This document shows positions 17,255 through 26,146 of a stretch of DNA of 53,856 nt, one piece after another. How positions within the stretch are numbered: position 1 is the stretch's first letter; each line of letters starts with the position of its first letter. Source of the stretch: Anaerolineaceae bacterium. GTDB lineage: Bacteria > Chloroflexota > Anaerolineae > Anaerolineales > Villigracilaceae. The notes under the pieces are model-generated. The model saw only the letters and a list, made by a program, of their open reading frames with translations. It had not been told where the DNA came from and ran no database searches. The translations under genes and the position numbers were made by a program. The DNA lies in NCBI GenBank assembly GCA_009885945.1, contig VFJR01000059.1, positions 1 through 53,856 on the forward strand, in the 5' to 3' direction.

Positions 17255-18667
17255 CTAGATATTCAAGGGCGGCTTTGTGCCTGCAGGAATCGGGGAGACG
17301 TAATTTGCGGCGGCGCGTTTTTGTTTAAATTCTTGCATGGCTTGCTCGCGCAGTTTTTTATTTTGCATAAATTCTAATGCGCTGACCGCCATTACCTTAC
17401 CGGCGTATAACATGCCGCGCTGCCCAATGCCCATTTTGCCTTGCGCAACAATTTGCCATGAATGACCCGGCGAACCTAAAGCCCAACACGTAGTGATGAT
17501 TTGTCCCGTCGGCGCAACCCAAGAGACGTCGCCAACATCTGTCGAACCAGGCAGAACGATCTCGGTTTTGAAGGGCGGCAAAATATCTTCAAATAGAACA
17601 GTATCCTTTAATGCGGCAACTGCTTTTGAATCCAATCCATAAACATAAGCGCTTGTGGCGAGGCTGTCTGCTGGAATAGATTTGGAAAGTTCACGGGCAA
17701 AGGCATGTTCATCTTCAGTAAATTTTGGCGCGCCCACTTCATGCAATTTAGCTTGCAGAACATCGTTGATGGTCTCATTAGGAAGCATATTGGACATGCC
17801 TGTAATTACCTTAATATCCACTTCCGTGCCAGTCATCAACGCGGCTCCTTTGGCAACATTTTTAATGCGCTCGAATAACGAATCCAGTTGATCGGTACGC
17901 GGGGCACGCACAAAGTAATACGACTCGGCTTCATCGGGTACAACGTTCGGGGCTACTCCGCCTTTTGTAACAACGTAATGGACTCGCGCATCGGGGATCA
18001 TGTGTTCACGTAAAAAGTTAACGCCCACATTCATCAACTCAACCGCGTCCAGCGCACTTCTTCCGTTGAATGGGTCTGCGGCAGCGTGGGCTGTCTTGCC
18101 ATGGAACTTGAAAGTTGCGCAATAAATAGCAAGGAAGTTCGCGTACAGTGTTCCGTTAAATGTGTCAGGGTGCCAAGTCAGGCAAATATCTACGCCATCA
18201 AAGACACCCGCATTCGCCATAAACGCTTTGCCTGCGCCGCCTTCTTCTGCCGGGCATCCAAAATATTTAATCATGCCTTTTACTTCACCGGAGTCAATTG
18301 CTTGCTTAACCGCCATACATGCCGCCAGCCCTGCTACCCCTAATAAGTTATGCCCGCAGCCGTGACCCGGCATGCCATTATCAAGCGGTTTACGATATGG
18401 CACGCAATCCTGACTTAATCCAGGCAAGGCATCGTACTCTCCAAGAATACCGATAACAGGACCATCACTGTTTCCATAACTAGCAACAAAGGCTGTCGGG
18501 ATTTCTGCCAGCCCGCGCTCAATTTTGAAACCGTTCTCCTCAAGCGCATCTTCCAATGTCTTTGACGATTGAACTTCTTTATAACCAAGCTCAGCATAGC
18601 CCCAAATTTCGTTACTGAGTTCAACGAACATCGAGCGATTTGATTCGATCCATTCAGAGATTTTCAT
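17255..18667 (-). CDS. M20 family amidohydrolase (AbgB-like)
   Basis: This is a 470-residue enzyme like aminobenzoyl-glutamate utilisation protein B. The metal-binding motif GMPGHGCGHNLLG and the later WHPDTFNGTLYANF and HGKTAHAAADPFNG segments are visible, the last being the dimerisation-domain insert of M20D enzymes. Members hydrolyse N-acyl or p-aminobenzoyl-glutamate-type amides. AAGGAG precedes the ATG. No AbgA or AbgT partner is present, so the substrate remains open. Confidence 0.88.
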   Translation of the reverse strand: MKISEWIESNRSMFVELSNEIWGYAELGYKEVQSSKTLEDALEENGFKIERGLAEIPTAFVASYGNSDGPVIGILGEYDALPGLSQDCVPYRKPLDNGMPGHGCGHNLLGVAGLAACMAVKQAIDSGEVKGMIKYFGCPAEEGGAGKAFMANAGVFDGVDICLTWHPDTFNGTLYANFLAIYCATFKFHGKTAHAAADPFNGRSALDAVELMNVGVNFLREHMIPDARVHYVVTKGGVAPNVVPDEAESYYFVRAPRTDQLDSLFERIKNVAKGAALMTGTEVDIKVITGMSNMLPNETINDVLQAKLHEVGAPKFTEDEHAFARELSKSIPADSLATSAYVYGLDSKAVAALKDTVLFEDILPPFKTEIVLPGSTDVGDVSWVAPTGQIITTCWALGSPGHSWQIVAQGKMGIGQRGMLYAGKVMAVSALEFMQNKKLREQAMQEFKQKRAAANYVSPIPAGTKPPLNI

Positions 18668-18706
18668 TGTTTGCTCCTTAATCTATTATCTTCCAATATA
18701 TAATAA

Positions 18707-19198
18707 TTAATGACCCGGAGTCATTACTGGATAAATATTTAAGTCTATAAGCGGATCAACATCCAGATCAGCCGCAGAGATCCAGCAGAGTTTATGAAAA
18801 TATGGATTAAGGATTACTAACCAACCATCAACGCTACCGCGACCCTCCAATTGAACCTTTTGCCCTGCTTCAATATTACTATCCAGCTCGTAAGACGAAC
18901 CAGGGCCATACCAGCAACTTGTGAACTTATTCGTAATAGGCTTCGCGATAGGTGCTTTTTTAGTAGCTGTAAGTTTCACTTTAGTAGGACCACGTGTTTT
19001 AGTTGCCTTAACCGGTCGAGGCGTGGGTGTAGGTGTATAAGCAGCAGCAGTTTGAGTCTGCATACCAGATGCCAATTGGGCGACAATAGTGCCCATGGAA
19101 TCTACAGGCGGCGCCGTGGGTGTTTGTGGAACGCAAGCCACTGCCACAAATAGTAGCAATAATATAGTTATGACAGGTTTTGTATGTTGGCTAGTCAC
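18707..19198 (-). CDS. SH3-domain lipoprotein with Thr/Pro linker
   Basis: This is a 163-residue secreted protein. A hydrophobic signal segment ends in lipobox VAVAC near residue 22. A TPTPTPRP-rich and Lys/Thr-rich linker follows, then from about residue 90 an SH3b-like domain (CWYGPGSSYELDSNIEAG, VQLEGRGSVDGWLVI, CWISAADLD). Such domains in this lineage are usually cell-surface ligand- or peptidoglycan-binding modules. The start is GTG with TAGGAG 8 nt upstream. A transcription signal is proposed at 19252-19260. Confidence 0.8.
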   Translation of the reverse strand: MTSQHTKPVITILLLLFVAVACVPQTPTAPPVDSMGTIVAQLASGMQTQTAAAYTPTPTPRPVKATKTRGPTKVKLTATKKAPIAKPITNKFTSCWYGPGSSYELDSNIEAGQKVQLEGRGSVDGWLVILNPYFHKLCWISAADLDVDPLIDLNIYPVMTPGH

Positions 19199-19251
19199 TA
19201 AAAGATCTCCTATATTTAGGATGGATGTGAAGACGGGCTTCGTATGTTCTT

Positions 19252-19260
19252 AGTATAGCA
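19252..19260 (-). promoter_or_regulatory. Extended -10 promoter of the SH3 lipoprotein gene
   Basis: On the minus strand this reads TGCTATACT, an extended -10 (TGn plus TATACT), about 54 nt before the GTG start at 19198. No good -35 is visible, as expected for extended -10 promoters. The intergenic region to dinG shows nothing else I can name. Confidence 0.4.
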
Positions 19261-19373
19261 TGTGCAAAATTATTATTACCTGATGTTCCGCACCGTCTCG
19301 AAGACGTAAGGTCAGTTATTAAAATCTACATCCACTATTCTCTAAAATTCCCATATGGTACACTTGTTCTATT

Positions 19374-22160
19374 ATGAAATCAATCGTAGCCATAGATATA
19401 GAAACCACGGGCTTAAGCGACGAACGCGATTCCATTATTGAGATTGCGGCGGTTAAGTTCAAGGGTCACCGTGTAGAAGCAGAGTGGTCTTCGCTGGTTA
19501 ACCCCGGCAAGCCCATTCCCCCATTTATTATAGGATTAACCAATATTGATGACGCCATGGTGCGCGGTGCTCCGCGGCTCCAAGAGGTTGCCCATCAGTT
19601 GGAAGCCTTCGTCGGCGACGCGCCGGTAGTGGGACATAATGTCAAATTTGATTTGGGGTTCCTGCAAAAAAAAGGGTTGCTACAACACAATGAAGTGATC
19701 GATACCTACGAATTAGCATCGGTTCTTTTTCCCACTGCCAGCAGATACAACCTCGGTGCTTTGGGCAAACAATTGGGCATTCTCCTGCCAGCCACACACC
19801 GCGCCCTCGACGATACGCGCGTGACTCACGCTGTCTACAACCGCCTTATCGAAATTGCGATGGAACTACCGATTGATTTAATTTCAGAGATCGTGCGCTT
19901 AGGCGAGCCTCTAGACTGGAATGCCAACTACGTATTTCAAGAAGTGCTTCAAGCGCGCGCCAAAGAAGGCATCGGCGCGAAAAAAGTTCGCAGAAAACAG
20001 AAGCAAATTTTCGGGGATGGCGAGCGTTTACCAGCCATAGAAATCCCAGAAGAGCCGAAAGAACTCGACGCAGAAGAAGTCGCATCCATTCTTGAGTATG
20101 GCGGACCTTTCTCAAAGTATTTTGAAGCATACGAACAACGCCCCGAACAAGTGGAAATGCTCAAGGCGGTCACCAAAGCGCTTTCACGCGGCAATCATCT
20201 AATGATCGAAGCTGGCACAGGTGTTGGCAAATCTTTTGCTTATCTTGTGCCTGCCGCCATGTTTGCCATTAAAAATAATGCGCGCGTGGTTGTCTCCACA
20301 AACACGATCAACTTGCAAGATCAACTAATTCAAAAAGACCTGCCCGATCTCGCCGCCGCATTAAATATTAATTTACGTTCTGCCATGTTAAAGGGACGTT
20401 CTAATTATTTATGCCCGCGCCGATTGCAAAACATTAAACAATACGGTCCGCGCAACGCCGATGAAATGCGCGTGCTGGCAAAAATTATGGTCTGGCAATT
20501 GGAAAACGAATCGGGCGACCGCAACGAATTGAATCTCAACGGACCCGTTGAACGCGAAGTGTGGATGCGCATGTCTGCTGAAGACGATGCTTGTATCACT
20601 GAAACATGCATGGGGCGTGAAGGCGGCACATGCCCATTTCACATTGCAAAGACCGCCTCGCAAACAGCGCATATTCTCGTGGTCAATCATGCCTTATTAT
20701 TATCGGATATTGCCACAGGCAATAAAGTGTTACCTGAATATTCTTATTTGGTGATCGACGAAGGTCATCATCTTGAGTCTGCCACTACCAACGCGCTTTC
20801 TTTCCGTTTGAACCAGTATGATTTGGAACGTATGATGAAAGAAGTAGGCGGATCAAACGCCGGGATTCTTGGGCGCACCTTGGGCGCGGCTCACAACACG
20901 CTGCGCCCCTCCGACTTTGGCTTGCTTCAACAAAAGGTCAGCCACGCCACCGACAGCGCCTTTCGCTTGGAACAACTCAACCGCGAATTCTTCAACGCGA
21001 TTGGATTCTTTATTCAAAGCCAGCGCGAAGGACAACAGCAAAACAATTATTCATGGACAATGCGCGTTCTGCCTAACACGCGCACACTGCCCGTCTGGGA
21101 TGAAGTTGAAAATGCATGGGAACAAACGAACCAAACCATGACCATTTTGCTAAAAAGTGTTGATGAGATTCACAAAGCCGTTGCAGATATTTACTCCGAT
21201 GGTCACGATCAACTCGAGGATTCTCTTGGTGACATCGCTAACTTCTCACGCAGATTATCAGAAGCGCACACAAATTTATTTGGCATGTTTAGCAAACCTA
21301 ACAACGAGCAAATCTACTGGCTGGAGATGCAACCCAACGGCAACAAAATCACATTAAACGCCGCCCCGCTGAGGATTGGTCCCATGATCGAAGAAAACCT
21401 CTGGCATCAAAAAGCCAGCGTTATTGTTACCTCTGCCACTCTCACTGCGCATGGCGAATATCAATATCTCAAAAATGCGCTCGGCGCTGACGAAGCCGAC
21501 ACGATGACTCTCGGCTCACCTTATGATTATGAAAGCGCCGCGTTATTATATGTAGCCAACGATATTCCAGAGCCAAACGTACACGGCTATCAACAGGCAT
21601 TAGACCGCGCCATTATCAACACTGCCAAAGCCACTGGCGGGCGCATGTTGGTTTTGTTTACATCCTACGCCGCGCTCAAGAAAACCGCGCAAGCTATTAC
21701 AAACCCGCTCGCCAAAGAAGATATTTATGTCTACGAACAAGGCGACGGCGCCTCTCCCAACGCATTGCTTGAATCTTTCAAATCCACCGAACGCGCAGTA
21801 TTGCTCGGCACACGCTCCTTCTGGGAAGGCGTAGACGTGCCCGGCGATTCGCTCCAAGTTGTATTCATTACCAAACTGCCTTTTGATGTTCCATCTGACC
21901 CCATCATCGCCGCCCGATCTGAATTATACGAAGATGCCTTCCATGAATATTACTTACCCGAATCTATTTTAAAATTCCGCCAAGGCTTCGGGCGCTTAAT
22001 TCGCACCGCCTCAGACCGCGGCGTGGTTGCAATTCTCGACAGACGTATTCTCACCAAACAATATGGACGTTTATTTCTCGAATCATTGCCGCAATGCACC
22101 ACCCGCCAAGGCGCTATTGCGCAACTGCCAAAATCGGCAGGTGAATGGCTTGGGTTATAG
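19374..22160 (+). CDS. dinG: DnaQ-like exonuclease fused to DinG-type helicase
   Basis: Residues 1-165 are a DEDDh 3'-5' exonuclease (AIDIETTGL at 5-13, VGHNVKFDLGFL, HRALDDTRVTH). Residues 240-928 are an XPD/DinG-type superfamily 2 helicase: Walker A EAGTGVGKS near 279-287, DEGH box near 460 (VIDEGHHLE), and FRQGFGRLIR at the end. Four Cys between the Walker A and DEGH boxes (NYLCPRRL, ACITETC, GGTCPF) fit the Fe-S cluster of this family. The two-domain arrangement and 928-residue length are as in Gram-positive DinG. It should unwind damaged DNA, D-loops or R-loops. It is a single-gene unit. Confidence 0.93.
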   Translation: MKSIVAIDIETTGLSDERDSIIEIAAVKFKGHRVEAEWSSLVNPGKPIPPFIIGLTNIDDAMVRGAPRLQEVAHQLEAFVGDAPVVGHNVKFDLGFLQKKGLLQHNEVIDTYELASVLFPTASRYNLGALGKQLGILLPATHRALDDTRVTHAVYNRLIEIAMELPIDLISEIVRLGEPLDWNANYVFQEVLQARAKEGIGAKKVRRKQKQIFGDGERLPAIEIPEEPKELDAEEVASILEYGGPFSKYFEAYEQRPEQVEMLKAVTKALSRGNHLMIEAGTGVGKSFAYLVPAAMFAIKNNARVVVSTNTINLQDQLIQKDLPDLAAALNINLRSAMLKGRSNYLCPRRLQNIKQYGPRNADEMRVLAKIMVWQLENESGDRNELNLNGPVEREVWMRMSAEDDACITETCMGREGGTCPFHIAKTASQTAHILVVNHALLLSDIATGNKVLPEYSYLVIDEGHHLESATTNALSFRLNQYDLERMMKEVGGSNAGILGRTLGAAHNTLRPSDFGLLQQKVSHATDSAFRLEQLNREFFNAIGFFIQSQREGQQQNNYSWTMRVLPNTRTLPVWDEVENAWEQTNQTMTILLKSVDEIHKAVADIYSDGHDQLEDSLGDIANFSRRLSEAHTNLFGMFSKPNNEQIYWLEMQPNGNKITLNAAPLRIGPMIEENLWHQKASVIVTSATLTAHGEYQYLKNALGADEADTMTLGSPYDYESAALLYVANDIPEPNVHGYQQALDRAIINTAKATGGRMLVLFTSYAALKKTAQAITNPLAKEDIYVYEQGDGASPNALLESFKSTERAVLLGTRSFWEGVDVPGDSLQVVFITKLPFDVPSDPIIAARSELYEDAFHEYYLPESILKFRQGFGRLIRTASDRGVVAILDRRILTKQYGRLFLESLPQCTTRQGAIAQLPKSAGEWLGL

Positions 22161-22199
22161 ATAAAATTAGAGCGAGATAATATCTCGCTCTAATTTTAT
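22161..22199. terminator. Perfect 19-bp bidirectional hairpin after dinG
   Basis: Bases 22161-22179 and 22181-22199 are exact reverse complements with one central base. The arm has an A-rich outer left side and T-rich outer right side, so it can terminate both dinG (plus) and the converging ROK kinase gene (minus, stop at 22227). It begins immediately after the dinG stop codon. Confidence 0.8.
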
Positions 22200-22226
22200 T
22201 GTGTTTAGCCGCCACCCCAAAGACAA

Positions 22227-23123
22227 TCATTCCGCCTCTTTCGCAAGAGCAATTGCCCCAAGAACTCCAGAATTATCACCCAAGGCTGGAGGAATAATAT
22301 ATTCATCAATATTCTCAAGAATATCTTTATGCTGGACGTAGTTATTTAATGTTTCTTGTACTTTTTTTCGAATACCCGCAAACAAAAATTTGCTGTGCAT
22401 CACTCCTCCCCCGAGGATTATTTTTTTAGGGCTTAAAATAAGAACAAGGTTGGCAATTGCTTGACCGATATAATTTGCCTCTAAATCCCAAACTGCATCA
22501 TTATCATCAATCACTTCAGCCTTCTTCCCAGTTCTCTTGTATATCGCTACACCAGATGCTAACCCCTCAAAACAATCGCCATGATAGGGACACACTCCTG
22601 AAAAATCATCATCCTTCCAATCATGAAGCACGCGTATATGCCCCATTTCAGGAACTGCTAAACCTTTTAAGGTTTTACTGCCAATCACATAACCGCCGCC
22701 AATCCCTGTCCCAATCGTAATATACAAAGATGGGTCTAAATCCTTGCTTGCTCCAAACATAAATTCCCCAAAAGCGGCCGCGTTTACATCTGTATCAAAA
22801 ATAACTTTTACACCAAGCTCAGTTTCAAGAGCGCCAACAATATTAGTATTTTGCCATTTAGGCTTTGGCGTAGTAGTAATATAGCCATAGGTAACTGAAT
22901 TAATTTCAAGGTCGATGGGGCCAAAAGAACCCAAGCCTATATTTTTTAGGGCGCCAGATTCCACAAAAGGTTTAAAAAAAAAGACCGCTGTTTTCAATGT
23001 TTCAGCAGGCGCTGCAGTTGGAAACTGAATTTTCTCAATGATATTCCCGTCCCCATCCCCAACCGCACAGACAAATTTTGTTCCACCCGCTTCAATTCCA
23101 CCATACAATAATTTACTTTTCAT
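22227..23123 (-). CDS. ROK family sugar kinase (fructokinase-like)
   Basis: This is a cytoplasmic kinase of about 298 residues. Motifs are GGIEAGGTKFVCAVGD (phosphate loop), TDVNAAAFGEF (catalytic Asp), ITIGTGIGGGYV, and a zinc-binding segment GHIRV followed by CPYHGDCFEGLASG, which is characteristic of bacterial ROK fructokinases and mannokinases. It phosphorylates a hexose, most likely fructose or mannose. I use the ATG at 23123 rather than the upstream TTG at 23132; neither has a strong ribosome site. A small FHA gene lies upstream by about 30 nt and may share the transcript. Confidence 0.88.
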   Translation of the reverse strand: MKSKLLYGGIEAGGTKFVCAVGDGDGNIIEKIQFPTAAPAETLKTAVFFFKPFVESGALKNIGLGSFGPIDLEINSVTYGYITTTPKPKWQNTNIVGALETELGVKVIFDTDVNAAAFGEFMFGASKDLDPSLYITIGTGIGGGYVIGSKTLKGLAVPEMGHIRVLHDWKDDDFSGVCPYHGDCFEGLASGVAIYKRTGKKAEVIDDNDAVWDLEANYIGQAIANLVLILSPKKIILGGGVMHSKFLFAGIRKKVQETLNNYVQHKDILENIDEYIIPPALGDNSGVLGAIALAKEAE

Positions 23124-23152
23124 AGCCACCAATCCGCTTAAATAATATTAAA

Positions 23153-23578
23153 TCACTCGATCTTTACAACTATCTTTGTTTTCCCGCACACAATCTCATC
23201 ACCAGAAGTCACTACTGTTGGAATATTCACAACATGTTTATTTAAACGCGTGCCATTCTTCGATTCCAAATCTTCTAACCACCACTGATTATGATGATAA
23301 CGAAGCCGCGCATGCCGCGCAGAAATAATAGTCTCATCCAAATGAAGATCGCACTCTGGGTCACGGCCAATAGTAATTTCTTGCTGATCAAATAATTTGA
23401 TTGATGAAAACCCGCCTCTGCTCCGCACTGTCAAGTTGATTCTCGGAACCGTACGCAACATCAACTCTGACGCCTGGCTCTTTAAACCGCGCCACAAAGT
23501 ATAAATTGCCCAACCAAGAAATGCGTATAAAGCAATAGCAAGCAACAATCTTAAAATTAATACGATAATTCCGCTCAT
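23153..23578 (-). CDS. Membrane-anchored FHA-domain protein
   Basis: This is a 141-residue protein. One N-terminal transmembrane segment (about residues 3-27) is followed by a short linker and an FHA domain with the expected GRDPECDLHL, ISARHARL and ESKNGTRLN core residues (phosphothreonine-binding Arg, Ser and Asn). It should recognise a phosphothreonine peptide at the inner membrane. A second FHA gene lies just upstream on the same strand, separated by a terminator. No Ser/Thr kinase is in the window. Confidence 0.85.
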   Translation of the reverse strand: MSGIIVLILRLLLAIALYAFLGWAIYTLWRGLKSQASELMLRTVPRINLTVRSRGGFSSIKLFDQQEITIGRDPECDLHLDETIISARHARLRYHHNQWWLEDLESKNGTRLNKHVVNIPTVVTSGDEIVCGKTKIVVKIE

Positions 23579-23608
23579 AATGTGTCAATTATAAGGGGTA
23601 ATTAAACA

Positions 23609-23642
23609 ATAAAAGCGACTCAGAAAAAGGAGTCGCTTTTAT
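23609..23642 (-). terminator. Terminator after the second FHA gene
   Basis: Bases 23609-23621 pair with 23630-23642 (13 bp, 8-nt loop). On the minus strand the hairpin lies 3 nt after the FHA stop and is followed by TTGTTTAATT. It separates this gene from the downstream membrane FHA gene. Confidence 0.75.
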
Positions 23643-23644
23643 CT

Positions 23645-24094
23645 CTATTTACGATCTTTTTGATTAAATTTTGCTGTTGTCATTTCCCGTAAAATAGCAG
23701 TTGGTCGATCCTGAGAGGCATTCATCAAAGGAGATGTCTCAGCTAGGTCTGGGCGCGGCGGCGGGTTATCCTGCCCAAAAATTATGGCAACGCCCGCCAG
23801 TGAAATCACATCCCCGGGATAAAGAACACTTTGATTCGTCCTTTGCCCATTCACGAAAGTCCCGCCTGTTGAGTTCAAATCAAAAAGCACAAACCGCCCC
23901 TTTAGGGAACGCAACTGTACATGATTTCGTGAAACGCGCGGGTCGTCAATCACAAGCTGGTTATCCAGCCTGCGCCCAATATTTACCACGCTCACTTTAA
24001 GAGGAAAAACTTTCACGCCTTCAATAATAAGAAAGGCGTTTTCTGGCATAGTAGTATCTTCTTCTTGCTGGTTTTTATCTTGTGTTTCAGTCAT
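23645..24094 (-). CDS. Cytoplasmic FHA-domain protein
   Basis: This is a 149-residue protein with no membrane segment. The FHA core is plain: VVNIGRRLDNQLVIDD, VSRNHVQLRS, LNSTGGTFVNGQR. The C-terminal 40 residues are Pro/Thr/Ser-rich (PPPRPDLAET, RPTAILREM) and could be a kinase substrate tail. An alternative start at the internal Met of MPENAF would drop about 15 charged residues. It sits between a zinc-ribbon gene and another FHA gene, so a shared phospho-signalling role is likely but unproven. Confidence 0.83.
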   Translation of the reverse strand: MTETQDKNQQEEDTTMPENAFLIIEGVKVFPLKVSVVNIGRRLDNQLVIDDPRVSRNHVQLRSLKGRFVLFDLNSTGGTFVNGQRTNQSVLYPGDVISLAGVAIIFGQDNPPPRPDLAETSPLMNASQDRPTAILREMTTAKFNQKDRK

Positions 24095-24186
24095 TATTTA
24101 TCCCAATGTATTTCTAGCAACGAACATATACTTTAGCTTTCACTATATGATTATAGGATACCGATAGCTGTTTTGCAAGTGATGAA

Positions 24187-24771
24187 TCACACAATATTTC
24201 CACAATTTTGACAAGTCACGCCACTTGCGTCAACAATAAACCCACATTTAGAACATGGCTTTGGCTGGGATTTACCGAGCGGGGCTCCGCAAGCAATACA
24301 AGCGGGTTCCCCAACCGGGGTAGCTACACCGCAGTGGTCACAAGTCAACCTGCTTAATTTTTCAGAAAGTTGATGAGATGCCCCCGCAGATTTAATCGCA
24401 GCGCCAACCACCCGCCAGGCACGCTCTGCCAGCTGCAAACTTTCAATATCCTGAGCAATATCGTCCAAACGCCCCAGTAAACTTAGCGGATTCCTCAAGG
24501 CTGCAAATGCGCTATACCCAAGGCTAGCCGCTACGCCCATCCACGCCTGTTGCCCCACCTCCACCATTACACCACCTTGAGTCTCTTGAATAGAGACAGT
24601 CAAAGCAGTCTGCCCGCCAGATTGCGAATCAAGGCGCGTGCCAATTTGTACAGCTATTTTTTTACCCTGCCCTGCCATTTGCGCGCGCAAATTACCTTGA
24701 TCAAACTCCGCTAGCAATGCCTGCGCAATATCTGTTGGGGCTATTTTTCCGTGAAAAATTTTACGATCCAT
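24187..24771 (-). CDS. Zinc-ribbon protein of unknown function
   Basis: This is a 194-residue protein. Residues 1-135 are a domain I do not recognise (FHGKIAPTDIAQALLAEFD at the start) that includes an alanine-rich helix region. The C-terminal 60 residues carry two or three CxxC knuckles: CDHCG, CIACG, CSKCG and CQNCG, forming paired zinc ribbons. TATAAT lies only 7 nt upstream of the ATG on the minus strand, so the mRNA may be leaderless. It heads the FHA gene group. Its biochemical role is unknown. Confidence 0.7.
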   Translation of the reverse strand: MDRKIFHGKIAPTDIAQALLAEFDQGNLRAQMAGQGKKIAVQIGTRLDSQSGGQTALTVSIQETQGGVMVEVGQQAWMGVAASLGYSAFAALRNPLSLLGRLDDIAQDIESLQLAERAWRVVGAAIKSAGASHQLSEKLSRLTCDHCGVATPVGEPACIACGAPLGKSQPKPCSKCGFIVDASGVTCQNCGNIV

Positions 24772-24871
24772 GTTTTAGATTATAATCTCAATTGAATTTG
24801 ACATTATTAAACCATCCTTACAGTTTCCTATACACATCCCCTCACAATCCAACTTACATCAATATAACGCA

Positions 24872-25471
24872 ATGAATAAAAATAAGTTTCATCTTTTCTC
24901 TTTGATGTCCATCCTAATGTTTTGTGCACTTAAAAGCGCGGCAACAGCTCATGCTCAAGAGCCAACACCGACATCCGCATCGAATAGCAATGGAATGTAT
25001 ATTACTGTCATCTCAACCGAGCCGCAGATTAATGTGCGCATGGGACCTGGCTCAATTGCCTACCCCGTTGTTGGAACTTTACTGCCAGGGCAAACCGCTC
25101 CAGCCTTAGGGCGTTCTCCGGGCGGCGATTGGATTCAAATCTCCTACCCTGGCGCGCCTTTTGACGCCGGCTGGGTATACGCGGCGCTTGTACAAGTATC
25201 TCCAGGAACATTAAACATCAGCGAACCGCCGCCAACTTTGGTGCCCCCTCCCACGCCTACAATAGACCCAACATTGCTAGCCCAATTTTCAACTCAAACC
25301 ACCGTGACTCGTCTGCCAACATTCACACCGCCTCCATCGTTATCCATACCTGCGTTTACAGATACACCATCAGCAAAAAATTCATTACCATTTCCAATGG
25401 CAGGCGCCGTTATCTTTTTTGCGATCATTGGCTTAATGGGTCTTCTGGCTTCATTCATGCGTCGTTCGTGA
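24872..25471 (+). CDS. Secreted SH3-domain protein, C-terminally anchored (copy 1)
   Basis: This is a 199-residue protein with a signal peptide ending near ATAHAQE (about residue 29). An SH3b-like domain follows (INVRMGPGSIAYPVVGTL, APALGRSPGGDWIQI, AGWVYAALV), then a Pro/Thr linker, a C-terminal transmembrane helix (about 170-195) and a basic tail. The topology suggests a domain held on the outer face of the membrane. It forms a tandem pair with the next gene: the stop codon lies 2 nt before the ATG I choose for copy 2. Confidence 0.8.
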   Translation: MNKNKFHLFSLMSILMFCALKSAATAHAQEPTPTSASNSNGMYITVISTEPQINVRMGPGSIAYPVVGTLLPGQTAPALGRSPGGDWIQISYPGAPFDAGWVYAALVQVSPGTLNISEPPPTLVPPPTPTIDPTLLAQFSTQTTVTRLPTFTPPPSLSIPAFTDTPSAKNSLPFPMAGAVIFFAIIGLMGLLASFMRRS

Positions 25472-25473
25472 TC

Positions 25474-26094
25474 ATGAACAAAAAGAATTATTCTCTATTA
25501 TTACTGAGTCTATTATTTAGTGTAGGATTATTATTAAATATAATCACAGCTCCGCCTAAGATCGCGCGCGCACAACAACCTACAGGCATTATTCCAACCG
25601 TCACAGGCACACCCTTAGGCGCTTACGTTGAGGTCTATCAAGACCTAGGCTATATATATGTATATGCAGGACCCGGCAAATACGATTACCCAAATCCAAT
25701 TGGTGTTTTACTCGCACTGCAACAAGCCCCAGCGCTGGGGCGTTCACCAGATGAACAATATATAAAAATTAAATATGAAGGCGTACCAGGCTCTGTAGGC
25801 TGGGTATACGCCTTATCAGTTTCATTAAACAACGGCACCCTGCAAATTATTGAAGTTCCACCAACGCCAACTTTTGCATCGACACCCACCATTAACCCAA
25901 CTCTTGCAGCAGCATTCATTACTCAAAATGCAGCAACTCGTCTGCCCACCTATACAGCTCCAGCCCCAATTGCCATCCCAGCATTTCAAGACGAAACAGA
26001 ACAGCCAAGCCGCATCCCATCTGGATTAACCATTCTTGCTCTGGCATTCATCGGCGCACTAGGCACATTAATTTCCTTCCTGCGTGGACGTTAA
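25474..26094 (+). CDS. Secreted SH3-domain protein, C-terminally anchored (copy 2)
   Basis: This paralogue of the preceding gene has the same layout: signal peptide, SH3b-like domain (YIYVYAGPGKYDYPNPIGVL, APALGRSPDEQYIKI, SVGWVYAL), a TPT-rich linker, NPTLAAAF and TRLPTYTAP blocks matching copy 1, and a final transmembrane helix with Arg tail. I choose the ATG at 25474; a GTG at 25468 would overlap the previous stop. The hallmark Arg of the SH3 VRxGPG motif is replaced (YAGPG), so binding specificity may differ. A bidirectional terminator overlaps its stop codon. Confidence 0.8.
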   Translation: MNKKNYSLLLLSLLFSVGLLLNIITAPPKIARAQQPTGIIPTVTGTPLGAYVEVYQDLGYIYVYAGPGKYDYPNPIGVLLALQQAPALGRSPDEQYIKIKYEGVPGSVGWVYALSVSLNNGTLQIIEVPPTPTFASTPTINPTLAAAFITQNAATRLPTYTAPAPIAIPAFQDETEQPSRIPSGLTILALAFIGALGTLISFLRGR

Positions 26095-26137
26095 AACAAA
26101 AAAGACCAGCATATTTCGCTGGTCTTTTTTGTTTTAA
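26091..26137. terminator. Perfect 20-bp bidirectional terminator
   Basis: Bases 26091-26110 pair exactly with 26118-26137 (7-nt loop ATATTTC). The arms contain an A6 run on the left and a T6 run on the right, so it can stop transcription from both sides. It contains the stop codon of the SH3 gene and ends 10 nt before the converging iscA-like gene. Confidence 0.9.
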
Positions 26138-26146
26138 TTTCTATAA

